This document shows positions 14,016-26,200 of a stretch of DNA of 64,000 bases, piece after piece. Both the position numbers and the translations under genes were made by a program. The DNA comes from Serilophus lunatus (Eukaryota; Chordata; Aves; Passeriformes; Eurylaimidae). The notes below the pieces were generated by a model. It made no database searches and was not told the origin of the DNA. It worked only from the letters and a program-made list of their open reading frames with translations. The first letter of the stretch is position 1, and each line of letters starts with the position of its first letter. The stretch spans positions 95,909 through 159,908 of the forward strand of contig VXBA01003812.1 in the NCBI GenBank assembly GCA_013399895.1. Reading direction: 5' to 3'.

Positions 14016-14073
14016 ATGAAGAAAACATGAGATAAAATAAAAACAAGATTTACAGAAAAGGAAACCCAGCTGG

Positions 14074-14690
14074 TGTTCTGAGATAACAAGAAGGGTCAGG
14101 CTGACCATTCACACTAAGGTTCCATAAACACTGTCGAAACAGCTAGTGTGTTTAGAAGTCTGGGGAGATAAACACTAAGTGCCAAGACGGAACTACGATA
14201 TCCTCTTTTGAACCTCCTAGTCATGGATCAGGAAACCATAAACTCCTCTTAAACCAATCCCCAATTATTTTTGACTAAGTCGCACAAAAAGCTACACAAA
14301 CCTTCTCAAGATTACCCTAAAGAAATAGTATATCAAGGGTTGAAAAATTGAGACAGTTGTGGAGAAGAAACTTTTCCGTTCAAACCACTGAAGTCACCTA
14401 GTAGGTTATCTTTGCCAGGCCTCGCCTCACCTCTCTTATTCCCCCTCACAATGGGATGCTGGTGTGAGATCGACTGTAACTTCTGACTGCTAATTGCTTG
14501 CTTTAGAACTAAGCTTTTTGTTTTCTTAATAATGTTCATAATTGTTTTGATTTAAGAGCTTGTCTTTGTGCTTTTTATTCCTTATGCGGTTGATTTAATT
14601 GTGTTTGGTAGTAGATTTTATCCCTTATTACCTAAAGAACTCACAAATTGTCCTTAATCCTTAATAAAAGGTTTCCTTGTCTGTCAGGGA
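14074..14690 (+). mobile_element. Probable solo LTR, plus sense
   Basis: The block begins with TGTTCTGAG and differs in composition from its flanks. It has promoter elements in LTR order: CCAAT at 14254-14258, a TATA-like TATATCAAG at 14329-14337 (75 bp later, one base from TATATAAG), and AATAAA at 14663-14668 followed by a GT-rich stretch. An earlier C/T-rich leader runs from about 14400 to 14460. I found no clean target-site duplication and no certain terminal CA, so the right edge is a guess. No coding remains are seen. It could instead be unique sequence with chance promoter-like motifs, but the ordered elements favour an LTR. Confidence 0.5.
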
Positions 14691-17600
14691 AAGTTTCCTA
14701 AAAGGGAATATCAAATTTTCTAATGGGTCAATATATCTGGTGAAAATCCTTTGTGCACAGAGTTCTGGCTAAACTGATTAGAATTTAAAAAAGGTCTCGA
14801 TTTTCCCAGAAGCTCTGACAGTTGAATAATTTTTAAAAGATAGAGAGAATCTCTGATGTCCTGATGACTATGTCAAGTGGACATTTTGTTGCTCTTAGAT
14901 CTTGGTTGGCTCATGTTTTGCTGTTATTTAATTTCTGCTTTTCCTCCTTCATTCATCTTTGTAGAGAGAGAGGGTTTTTTTACACGCATTTGGAGACAAG
15001 CTTCAGTTCGTTGGTCCTGGTTTGATTTTATCTCACTTTGACTCGTGCTTCAACAATCTTGTTATCCAAAGCTACACTGTGTTTGAGAAAATACATTATT
15101 TTTCACTCCTGGCTAATATAATCAATACAGAATGGTTTATTCAAGACCATCCACTTATTTTTAGCACACACTTGAATGTAACAGGATCCCTCAGGAACTT
15201 GGGAACTTGTCGGAAGTTTTGCACATGAGCATCTGCCTGGCATGTATCCTGTTCCTCTCAAGATAGTTTTAGTAACAAATTACACCTGATTCTGCCTACT
15301 ATCATTATCCTATGTAACTCTATTGGTATTCTGAATTATCTCTTTGATTTTGAAATACTGTATGAAGGCATAATCTGGATCTTAGACAGTTTATGATTTT
15401 TGTATGAGTAGCTTTACTATTATAAATAGGAAGCTGCAAATCAGATAAAGATACAAGGTCTCATGTTTCTCAGGAGAATAAAAGATGAATCCTGTGGTAG
15501 ATGATATTGGTACGTTCCCAACTGGCCATCTTCATCTTTTTAAAATCATTTCCAATTTAGGCAAGTGCATCAGACTTAACACTCAAGCAAAAAGTGGGTC
15601 TTTGAAGAAAAAGACAAAACTGATTACTTTCCTAAAACTCTGTTCATATGGTTTGCAAAATACTCCTACAAGTACTTCATCAGTGTCCTATTAATTGTGA
15701 AGCTGAAATCATGATGATGCTGGCTTTCCTAATATTGATGGTGTCTATATTCTATGACAAAACAGCTTTTTATACCTTGTTTGCAAAGAGTAGTTTTTTT
15801 ATTTTACAAAAATATGGGAATGATGCTCTCTCCCCAGTTTCATGATAATTCTCTAGATCCAGATAGATAATGACTATAAGTAATATTTTATAACTGCATT
15901 TTAATGTCATGTTAATGGGAAGTTGATGTGTTACCGCTTGGTACCACTAAGCATCCTCCATAACCCCACCTTAGTCTCTAGGTGCCTAAATAACTGAAAA
16001 TTTGGAAGTATTTCTGTTCTTGGCAGCAGGAAAACATTTTCACTAGCTCTTCTATCAGCTTTTTTGTTTGTGTTTCATATTAGAACGTTTTCTTTGCCAA
16101 AAGATTTATTTGTTTACTGAGACTCTCAAGCATCCACCCATCCCCAAGTGGAAATTTTTGCATGGCTTTGTGCTTTGTGGAGTTTTGTCCACTGCTTGCC
16201 CTTCTGTTATCTCTGTCAATATTTAAGGTTTTATGTGATTTTATAGTATTATCAATTGCTTTCGGATACTTTTTCAAAAAAATTTTGCTACACAATCATT
16301 TAATGGACTTTTCTTTTGATAATAGTGCTGGAATAAACAGTTTCTAATTTGTTTCCTCTTCTATCTTCTTATCTTGCTGAAATGCACAAACATCAGTGCA
16401 ATGAGGCTGAGAGGAATTGATGACACATACTAAAGCAAGTTTAAATCTTTGCAAGATCCATTTTAAATGAAGAAAATGCCCCCAGTGTCATGATGTTATT
16501 TTTAATAGATTATCAACCCATGAAAGAGTAAGCAGTTTGAGATCTGTTTCTTTCTTTACAGATCCATAATAGAAAAGGAGTAGAACTGAGTACGGAAAGA
16601 AAATGCTAGTGCAGACAATAGAGGGTCTTTAAGGAAGGCTGTGCAATTTGGTGGAGCGAAGCGTGTGAAATGACTGCCCTGTCTCACATGTACCTGTTTT
16701 TAAGAAAAATCCCTTAAATATCACATGATTAATTTCACTGTCTCTTCTAGCCTTTAGTTTCTTACTAATCAGCATTTCTTCAACTTTTGCGCAAAAAGTT
16801 TTGGGCAGAGTAGTGCCTCCTAGGCAAAGGTCGCCTAAGTGGTCCAGAAGGATGGATGGAGCTTTTGACATTTTATTAAAGACCAGGTGTTTAGTGATTA
16901 TAGGAATAGAGAAAAACTGCCTGGAAACTAAAAAGATATATTCCACAGTAGTTGCCTTTAATCTTACATAAAGGGTATGCTGGTGCACTATGCTCTTGAT
17001 ATTTTTCTAGCACTGAACTTGGATTCTTTTATGGTCAGTTGGTGCTCTACTCAAGCTGTGTACTCCTTGGTGCTTTCCAGCTGCCAAATGTGTGAATGAC
17101 AAACTGCCACCCTGAGCTTAGATGATCTGAGGAATAGAGAACAGTTTGATAAAGCAAGCTGTCACTTCTCTTGAATTTTAATAGTATTATGGGTTTTGAC
17201 TACTCTGTACAGTAGATTTGGCTGATCCTGATCTTTTTACCTGTTTTGGCAGTTTTGTTAAATATGGTTGAGGATTATTTTACTGATTTGGGGATTATTT
17301 TACATATTGGATGCACAATTTTATTTCTACAATAAATCTTAAACCTAGAATGCTTTTTTTGTTATTTTTTCCCCCTAGAGATCTTTACTGCATTGAATAA
17401 AAGGGGTGTCATAATCCCTATTACAGAGACTAGTGAGAGCAGTGCCTATTACATAAAACTGTGTGCTACTATGCTAATTTCCTATGTTATTAAATATACA
17501 AAATGCTAAATGAAAATACAAAATTTAATGAGAATGCATATTCTTCTACTCAATAGACTAACTTTCATTTTGTAGAGATTTGCCTCCCAGCAAGGAATAT

Positions 17601-18399
17601 TTGTCACCTGTGTCTGCAAATTTTATGAATTTATGTTTTCAATTTATTCTTGGTTAATAAGTTTTATACTAGATACATTAACTTTACAAATCAAACAATA
17701 TTCTTTAGTTGCCAGCAACAGGCCCTAAGCTTTTTTTGAAATCATGTGCTTCACTTTCGTGCATTTTCAGCCATATCAGTGATCTGGGAAAGTTTGGGGA
17801 GCAATAAACTGATTTCTTTTGCTATGAATTTTAGCACTGGTAATATTTGTTGGATTACATAAAGAATAGAATTTAGCTCTCTGAAACTCTAATTTATAGT
17901 AGCATGATTGTGGTATACACCGCTGCACTTTACCCTAAGTGGTCCAGTTTATGACTGGTACTAACTATAAAATTGGATGGTAAGATGTGACATGAAAATC
18001 AAGGTGACTGGTTACTTGATCATCAATTCCCAGGATGATTCTGGAATGAAAACAATTGAGCTAAATAAATCTAAGCAGTTGTCACAGAACTGTGATGTGG
18101 AGAAGTCAGCAAACATATATCATGTATTTAAGAGCTACCTGCATTATGGAATGAAATAAGAACATACATTCCCATTTTATTCAGAACTGGGATGTAGACT
18201 GTAAGAGTGCACTAATAAAGGTTAGTAGATTTTAAAGGATCTCTTTCCTAATTTTGTGATTCTGGAGAAATTGTTAAATATATTGAAAATTTATCCAGCT
18301 GTGTAAAAAAGTTTTTAAAAAAATGCCTCAGTTGGGCCAAGACAATTTTTTTATTTTCAATTGTTGAGTCTTAATGCTAGGAAAAGAGGCCTGAACAAT
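14691..18399. other. Unassigned AT-rich sequence
   Basis: I recognise no gene or repeat. The longest frame, 119 codons on the minus strand at 16629-16988, matches no family I know and has no splice or regulatory context. Confidence 0.55.
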
Positions 18400-19551
18400 T
18401 GCAGTGGTTTAACCTGAGCTGGATGCCAGGGGCTCACTACAGCCAGTTTCTCACTCCCCCTCGCCCAGTAATAGAGGAGAGAGAATATAACAAGAGGTTT
18501 CATTAGTTGAGATACGGAGTACAACAGACTCTTTGCTAATCACCATCACAGGCAAAACAAGACTCCATGTGGGAATAATAATTAAATTTATTACTAACAA
18601 CATCAGAGCTGAAGAGTGAGAGACAATAAGAGACACCTTTTCCTCCCACCCCCTCCTTCTTACATCCAACCTGCTCTCCCGCAGCGGTCCAGGGAAAAGG
18701 CGAGGTGGAGGAGGGGGTTGTCATGGCCAGCTGCTGTTTTCAGCCGCTGCTTGGGGAGAAAAGTCCTTCCAACCGCATTCCGTGGGGTCCCACCCCACAG
18801 GAGACAGCTCTTCACAAACTGCTCCAGCGTGGGTCTCTCTCACAGGACACAGTTCCTCTCACAAACTGCTCTGGTGAGAGTCCATCCCATGGGCAGCAGA
18901 CCTTCAGACACTGCTGACACATGGGCCACATTCCACAGGGTGCAGTCCTTCAGGTGCAGCTGCTCCAGCGGGGGCCCCACAGGCCACAAGTCCTACCGGG
19001 AAATCCTGCTCCAGCGTGGGCTCCTCTCTCCCACGGGCTACAGTCCCCTGCCAGGACCTTGCTCCAACATGGGCCTCCCACGGGCCACAGTATCCTTCTG
19101 ACATTCACCTGCTCCAGCATGGGCTCCTCCACGGGCTACAGGTGGATCTCTGCACTCCTGTGGTCCTCCATGGGCTGCAGGGGCACAGCTGCTTCACCAT
19201 GGTCTTTGCCATGGGCTGCAGCTGGATCTCAGCTCTGGTGCCTGGAGAACCTCCTCCCCCTCCTTCTGCACTGACCTTGGTGTCTGCGTTGTTGTTCACA
19301 GGCTCTCACCCTGCTCCTCTCCGGCAGCCATCTTCATCACACTTTTTTTCCCCCTTCCTTGTTACCACATGTTATCACAGAGGTGTTCCTTCAACTGCTG
19401 ATTGGCCTGGCCTTGGTCAGCAGCGGGCCCAGCCTGGAGCTGGCTGGCATTGGCTCTGCTGGATATGGGGAAACTTTCAGCAGCTTCTCAAAGAAGCCTC
19501 CCCCTCAGCCCCCTGCTGCTACCAAATCCTGGCCACAGAGAAACCAATACA
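18400..19551 (-). mobile_element. Solo LTR of an avian endogenous retrovirus, minus sense
   Basis: The block starts TGCAGTGGTTTAACC and ends AATACA. Flanking 5-mers ACAAT (18395-18399) and ACAAC (19552-19556) differ at one base and look like a decayed 5-bp target-site duplication. Sense is minus: read that way, an AATAAA-type signal (plus-strand TTTATT near 18590) lies towards the 3' end, and an AAGATGGCTGCC-like leader lies near 19335. The middle is built of repeated CTGCTCCAGCRTGGG / CACGGGCYRCAG units. A second copy of the same family is at 51427-52426 in the opposite orientation. I recall this LTR type as common in neoavian genomes, probably ERVL-like, but cannot confirm the family name. 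No internal gag-pol sequence is attached. The long open frames inside are by-products of its GC-rich repeats. Confidence 0.85.
18815..19240. repeat. Degenerate minisatellite-like units inside the LTR
   Basis: Seven or so units of roughly 45 to 75 bp share a CTGCTCCAGCRTGGGCYCC core followed by CCACGGGCYRCAGTCC. The spacing is irregular and units differ by substitutions and short indels. Because the motif lacks stops in several frames, it creates overlapping open frames on both strands that are not genes. Confidence 0.75.
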
Positions 19552-19945
19552 ACAACCCATCACTATCAGTGCCAATCCCCTCTCCAGTGAGTGGCTGAAA
19601 GCAGAAGGCTCCCACTAGTGAAACATCTCATGTACTGTGGCTTCTTTGGGGATTGGAGGGTGAGATTGGAGTCCTGTCCTTGAAATGCCCCTTGTGTGCC
19701 CTGCTCCCATTTCTGTTCCATACTGTGCGGGGTTGATAAGCCCAAGATTGGAATCATTCAGGAAACTACAGGATGAAATTATGGGCCTCCAGCCTTGGTT
19801 CACCACTCAAACCTCCAGTCTGCTCAGGGGATATGGGAGGACAGAAACAGATGTGATAAATCCTTCCCTTAGTAAATGCCTAATTACTAGTAAAAAATTA
19901 GGTACATTAATAGTAAACATGGATAATTTCCTTCTTCTTTATCCT
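19552..19945. other. Unassigned, moderately GC-rich spacer
   Basis: This lies between the LTR and a CR1 tail and is less AT-rich than the general background. It could be host flank, or leftover sequence from an older insertion. I see no retroviral motif or primer-binding site. Confidence 0.5.
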
Positions 19946-20005
19946 AGGTTGGATCCTATGATCTTGCAGGTCTTTTCCAATATTAATGATTCAATTATTC
20001 TAAAA
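19946..20005 (+). mobile_element. CR1 LINE 3' tail fragment
   Basis: About 60 bp match the last part of CR1: a GGTTGGA(T)CC start, a GATCTTGCAGGTCTTTTCCAA block, then degenerate ATTCTAT-type 8-mers. Only the 3' tail survives. This is typical of heavily 5'-truncated CR1 insertion. Confidence 0.75.
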
Positions 20006-20773
20006 TTTTTTTCCATCAAAATTAAAATATATTTTATAAGGTGTTAGAGCGTATTTTGTTTAGTGTACCTTCTGTGATTCAGGTCTAATTATGTCTTCAT
20101 TGTAAATTTTGTTGTCTGCTGTGGTTCTTACTGGTCCAAATGACACAAAATACCAGTGTTAGTATCAATACAAAATTTACTGAAATGACTTACTTTACAA
20201 GGCCATTAAATTTACCAGGATGGGCTGACATAGAAGTAATAGCCTCATTTTCAAATAAAGGCTTCAGAGATGTAGATGTACATTAGATGTCTGTTTCCCA
20301 CTGTTTCCTTAGAATGCAATTAATGTTTTGTTTATACAGCTGAATCCTGTATTAAAGCTGTGTGCTGGAATAGTTGACTGTGCAAAGTATTATAGATTTC
20401 ATGAAATACTTTGTGCCTTTGTATAACTTTATACAGTTTGTATGATGTGTTAAAGTGTGACTATGCTAATATGTTCTTCAGAAGGATTTCCATATATTTT
20501 GTTTACTTTTATCGGGATGCCTTTTAACTGTTTTTGTAAACATACATTTCATAAATATATTGCCTTGGGTATCACTTTAAAAGACTAAAATTCTTTCTAC
20601 TTTCTTCTTTTCATGTATTAAGGAAAATTATTCTCCCTAGGATAGGTTGTATTCATTATCCTCCTAAATTCAATAAAAATATCTTTTGGGTGACAAATCA
20701 TTAATAATAGGGACATATAAATCTCTGCATTGTTAAAAATTCTTTGAATAAAATAAAATAAGGGCTTCCATGT
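20006..20773. other. Unassigned AT-rich sequence
   Basis: I see no gene or recognisable repeat before the TTTTA array. Confidence 0.6.
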
Positions 20774-20880
20774 ATTTTATTTTATTTTATTTTATTTTAT
20801 TTTATTTTATTTTATTTTATTTTATATTTTATTTTATTTTATTTTATTTTATTTTATTTTATTTTATTTTATTTTTTATT
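20774..20880 (+). repeat. (TTTTA)n pentanucleotide microsatellite
   Basis: About 21 units of a TTTTA/ATTTT repeat, with one interruption (TATATTTT) around 20823-20830 and a T-run irregularity at the right end. The open frame across it is an artefact of the repeat. Confidence 0.97.
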
Positions 20881-23152
20881 TGGTTGCTTGTACATTCATG
20901 CATTTTTATATCCCTAATTCTTTTATGGTTTAGAGAAATGTCCATTTACCACAGAAGAAAATTGTATTATATGAACATGTGGTATATTGTGCAGAAAGAA
21001 CATAATTTCCTATTTAATTTACTCTCAGCTGTTCATGCTGAAGCATTCAAAAGATAATATGTGCTTTCATGTACTTAGCACACTATTTTCACTCACCGAG
21101 ATAGTTTACATGAGGAAAAAAGATACTTGCATTCAAAGGCATATAGTGAGTCATCCAGTGTAAGATTAATGTGCAAGCTTAAAACAGGTATAACTGATTT
21201 ATGTGCAACTACAGTTGAAGCCTAACAACAGAGTACAATTAAATGCTCATATAATCAAGACAGATCCTGCCAGTGGGACAGGATCTAGCTTAAGTACAGG
21301 TTTGTTTTTCTCCTTCCTCAATTATTTTGACTTTTCATTAGGGCACCTGAAACTATTTTATACTGCTGAAATAATAATAAAACCCCCTATTTTTATTAGG
21401 AATTCAGGACAGCTTAATGCTGTATTCATAATCTGCAGGATTTTTACTATATCACTTGCTTCTGAAGAGCATGTCTCTGTCTTGTAGTACTAATATTGTT
21501 TTAGCGAGAGGTTACTTTTATAAATAATACTATACAGAACAGGAGAGGTTATGGTGTTGAATGTTCCAATTACTGCCTGTGTTTAAACATAAATGCATGG
21601 AAAATTTAAAGGAGGAGCCCTGCAACAGAAAAAAACGGAAAAAAGTGGTTCACTTGAATCTGTTGAGTGGATCATGTGACATATGTTGAAGCTGTTTGAT
21701 GTGATGTAAAAAAATTTGCTTTTGCTTGGAATCTTAATTTTTTCTGTTTTGTTTGACATTGCAAACCTTTGTGAATAGCAGTCGTGTGCATATTAATTTT
21801 GGAGGCTTTCTTACTTCACAGCTTGTTTTGGAGCTCTTTGAGTTTTATAGATTTTTTGAAAGTTATATAAAAAGCTGAGTGAAAAGAAATAAAAACCCTT
21901 CCATCAATAAAATACTTCTTAACACTGTTATCTCTTGAGAGATGATCCTAATTTGCTCAGATAATGCTTTCACTTTGGTTTTGCAGAGTAATTCAGTGTG
22001 ATTAGTACAAATCTTCAGTTAAGACTTGAAATCCCTCCTTGTATAACCAAGCATATCAAATGCTTATCTCTTGAGGAAAAATGCTTTATCATATATTCTT
22101 TTTTCTTGTTAATGTTTCAGAAGTGCCCTTGTTTTTATTAAATTCAGTAGATTTTCTTAGCTTTACAGCAACTTATATCAAACTCCAGTATTTACTTAGA
22201 AGCATTGATTTGTTTACTGTGGGACTATTTAGGGTATTCTAATATGAAAATATATTTAGGTTGTATTAGAAAAATATACACAAGGGGAGAAGACATATTT
22301 TTTATTATAATTACATTTTTTATTATTCACAGGCTTTCAATAATCACCTGAAAAAAAGATGCATAGCTGAGTTTTTTCAAATATTCTAATTTATGAAAAT
22401 AGAAAAATACAATAAAAATAATTTTTTTTCTTCCAGGAGTGAATTGTACTTTGATATTTCTGATTAAAATGGTGCTAGTATATTAAAGTTAAAAATTCTC
22501 CGATATAACAGCTGCTTCAAGACAAAATGTTCTGGATTTCTCAAAGGCAATTTTACTCTGCATAACATAAAAAGTCTACATGGCATATGTGGAGATAGTT
22601 GCTTCTGTTGCTTCTGTTTTTGTGGAACGACACTAAACAAAAGAGGACTTCTTCATAAAATAGAAAAGTGGCATAAAGAGAAATCACTGTGAAATCTTCC
22701 CATGACATGAAACATGACATGATTTTTTGGTAGAAATAATGATGAAGGTAGCGACACCCTAGCAGGAAAAAAATTTGTGTGTGCTTTCTCCCAAAATTTA
22801 TAAAATACAACGTGACTTAGAGTATTCTCCTAGTTTTTTATTAAACATCTAATCTTCTTTTAATGTCAAGATCTGCAGGAGTTTGGGATGATAAGGAATT
22901 TACCACCTGTACTGAATGCTACTTCTTTGAGAACAGAAAGCGAAAACCTCAGCAGTACTCCTTAGAAATGAGCTTATTTATAGTCCATTGCTGCAATTCC
23001 TGTGATATATCCTTACTAAATAAATTCATTACTCTACACATGATTGGAACTTGCTGTCAGACTCTTATTTATTACTTATTTCTTTAGATGACAAAACCTA
23101 TTAATGGAAAAATAAGGCATGATGTATGTGTATCTCGTGGTAACTAAGCCTG
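20881..23152. other. Unassigned AT-rich sequence
   Basis: No gene or transposon recognised. The short frames here are of chance composition. Confidence 0.6.
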
Positions 23153-23290
23153 ACAGGGTTCAAGAGGCATTTGAACTATTGAGCATGGAGTGACTCTTGG
23201 GGATGGTCCCGTGTGGAGCCAGCGGTTTGATTCAATGATCCTTGTGTGTCCTTTCTCATTCAGTATATTCTGTGATCCCATGAAGTTCAA
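23153..23290 (+). mobile_element. CR1 LINE 3' end fragment
   Basis: The segment begins GACAGGGTTCAAGAGGCATT, contains CTTGGGGATGGTCC and GATGATCCTTGTG, and ends in ATTCTGTGATCCCATGA. This order is the usual CR1 3' untranslated end with its terminal 8-bp repeats. It belongs to a different CR1 subfamily from the copies at 34 and 45 kb, whose tails read TTTTCCAACCTTG. It carries no coding sequence. Confidence 0.88.
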
Positions 23291-26200
23291 TGCACTATTT
23301 TGCATGCATTCCAACTGAGATCACACTTTCTTTGGTGCCTATCATACACCGGGTACCCTATTTTTGGTTATACAACATTTTAAACTTAATGCAAAACTAT
23401 TATTACCCCTCAGTCCAAGAATACAACGTAATGTAGAATTAAATACGGTAAAATGAGTTTGCTTAAACCAATAAGAAATTGTTTCTGTAGACTAACTGCT
23501 ATTTTTCATATATGTGCTAAAAATAATATAAATACTTTAGAATGACCAAAAGTACTTTAATGAACTTCCTTTGTTAGATAAGAATATTGAAAATTTTTAA
23601 AAGCTAGACAATCAAGATTATAGATGCAATATAGTTAATAAACCATAAGAATATAGAGCTGAGAGATGAAGAATTGAATAAAACTGTTTATTCTGAGGCA
23701 AAATCAGGGGTGCTCAGCTAATTTGTAACAGATGTTTGTCTAGCATATTTTAAAAAAAGAAGATATTTCCTCAAACCCTGTAGATACCTCACTCTAACCT
23801 TTCAATACCAGAAAGATATTTTTAGTGTACCTCCTTTTCACAAGACTGGCCTTTTTGCCCGACTCACTGCTTGGAATCACTTGCATTTCACACTGAACAA
23901 AGCATCCAAAATTGTTGAGGGTTTTTCATTTTCATCTGGTGATGAAGATAGAAGCAGTTTGTTTGGTCCTGCACAAGACCTGATTTTAACACAGTAATTG
24001 TGACGGCATGGAGGGATATATTTTCATTATCTTAAATAGTCTAGGATATAAAAGCTCAATGGTCTATTTTGTTTGAGCTTCAAAAAGGTTATCGTTAGAC
24101 AGTTCCAGGTAAAGATTCAGAATGTTTACTCCAATGGTTCCAAATCTTTACTGGATTTGCTGATCCCCAGCCCTGTTTACCCTGTATAACACAGCTTTGT
24201 GTTTGGGCTCCTCAGCAGGCAAAAAGGTCACAAGAAATTTACCTGAACCAAACATACACCATTACATACCTTAGATAATGAAAAAAAAAATAAAAAATCA
24301 CTAACATAGACTGATAGAATGTTACTTTATCAGGACAAGCAATATCTTATGATTAAATATTATTAAGTTCTAAAGTTTTATTCAACAATTCCAAACCTCA
24401 TAGCATAATTATAATATTTTTTTAAAGTGTCGACTCCTCAGATCTGTATATTGGGAGTGAATTAAATTTGATGTTCAGTAAGATATTAAAAAATTTTTAA
24501 TTGCATGCAGATGGCAAAGATGAATAAAAGTCAGCATTTCAAATGAAAGAGTTCTGTCCATCACTTTAGATAGTATTTTCCGGCTGATAAAGACAACTAT
24601 ACTGACGTTCAGAATGAACAAATGAACAAACTGAAGAAATGTGAGAATGCATTTTATAAAGTGAAACAGTTCTATACAGCTACAGTTTATTACAGAAAAA
24701 CCATACAGGAAGGGAATATTAAGATTATTTCTTAAGTTCAGAAGAGGGACACAACTACACCTGAAACCATAACAAATCCTTTCTCTTTTTTTTCCAATGC
24801 AATCTTTCTTACTGCTATGTCTTGTTAGAATCGAGGTTTTATAGGACAAATGGGCATTTGGACATTGATATAAACTGGATGGACAAGGAGAAAATTCTAC
24901 ATGTCTGGATAATAAACATACAATTACCACTGTAGTTAATCTACCTGTGAGGGAAAAAGAAATGAAAGGAGAATGTTCTTGGCTTTGTTTTTAATTTGAA
25001 TACATTTTTGTAGATATACTTTCTTTTCTTTGATAATTTACTTGCAGCCATATTATTTACAGTATTAATTTACATGCCATTAGGGCACAGTTGTTGTATA
25101 AAATAAATACTGGCTTTTAGGGAATATTGGCACTGTAACAAAACAGCTTCTTGAACGTATCCTATTTCTGAAGTGCACAATATTTGGACTGTTAAGACTG
25201 CAAAAAGACTATTAATTCTTTCTGAAGAGGAAATATAGTTTTGCTATCTCTTTACAGGATATGCTGTGGCATGTGTGCCTTTTTTTTTTTCCTTCTAGTT
25301 ATTGTTGTTGTAACCTATGATACTCCGAAAGACTGCAACATGTTTTCCTCATCCTTCAAAAAACAAGTAGTAAACTGTCTCTTCTGTTGTGCAGAATATT
25401 CTGCTGTCAGCATACTGATGTTTTCCCTTGGCTCCATGCACTCTGGAGTACAGGAAGATAATACCAGAGATTTGTCACCTTAGAGCTCTGACTGGCATCT
25501 AACATATATCAGAGTCTTTGTTTACACCTCTTGCTCTCCTCTGCTTCCACTCGTCTTAGTAGATTCTGTTGCACAATGACCAGATGTTCCTCCTACTGTG
25601 CTGTATGATTGTTTTAGGAGACTTTTTTTTTTAGAACAGATGTTCTCCTACATGGACTTTCATTAGTTTCTATGAGTTAACAGCTGACAAATAACTCTCG
25701 TTTAAAGGACAAGTGTTCATCAGGGAATCCCACCCAGGCCATGTGCCATCATTTGTAGTAATTGCAGCTAGCTCAAGGTACTACATTATGCCAGAATACA
25801 TTGAATAATAACAAGAATAAAAACAATAATCTAAGGAGATAGGCAAGGAAACCACTCAGTTCAAGCCACAGCAAATCCACATTCAAAACTGATAGCCTGC
25901 AACCAGGCCAATGCACACTAGGACGACTCAAATATCACAGCAGAATTCAGAAATGAGATTCAGGGCCAGGAGAGAGGCTGAAGTAGGAAAACAAACTGAA
26001 AAACGCATAGGAAATAGGAGAGTCACACATGTTAAATTAAAAATAATCAGCTGTATCTGCAACATGCACCTGGTAGAAATCCCAAAACTGCTAGCTGGAC
26101 ATAACAGTCCAAAGTATTTCTATAGAAGCTGGCTCATCCACCAAGTAGTAGTCAAGGAGAAAAAGAAGTTAAGGGAGATCAGTAGTTAACTGTTTGGTGA

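Larger units (their letters stand above)
2661..14073. other. Unassigned AT-rich, gene-poor sequence
   Basis: In about 11.4 kb I recognise no gene, RNA or clear transposon. It holds scattered T-rich and A-rich runs, including a T/G-rich stretch around 6368-6420, plus the low-complexity tracts listed separately. The open frames of 60 to 124 codons, the longest at 5071-5445 on the plus strand, have erratic composition and no motif. Old, diverged repeats could be present below what I can detect by eye. Confidence 0.55.

Noticed and set aside
18616..19618. Overlapping 161- and 200-codon plus-strand frames
   Set aside because: They are read from the antisense strand of an LTR and its minisatellite-like units. 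Several frames are open together and there is no recognisable protein.
19557..19945. Internal retroviral sequence next to the 18.4-kb LTR
   Set aside because: No primer-binding site, polypurine tract or viral protein motif is seen, and the near-matching 5-mers around 18400-19551 favour a solo LTR.
20770..21057. 95-codon frame with repeating LFYFI residues
   Set aside because: The first half is translation of the TTTTA microsatellite.
24475..24930. 151-codon minus-strand frame starting with a hydrophobic stretch
   Set aside because: Low-complexity, cysteine/phenylalanine/isoleucine-rich composition typical of AT-rich noise, no motif or gene context. A frame of this length is expected about once in 64 kb of such DNA on two strands.
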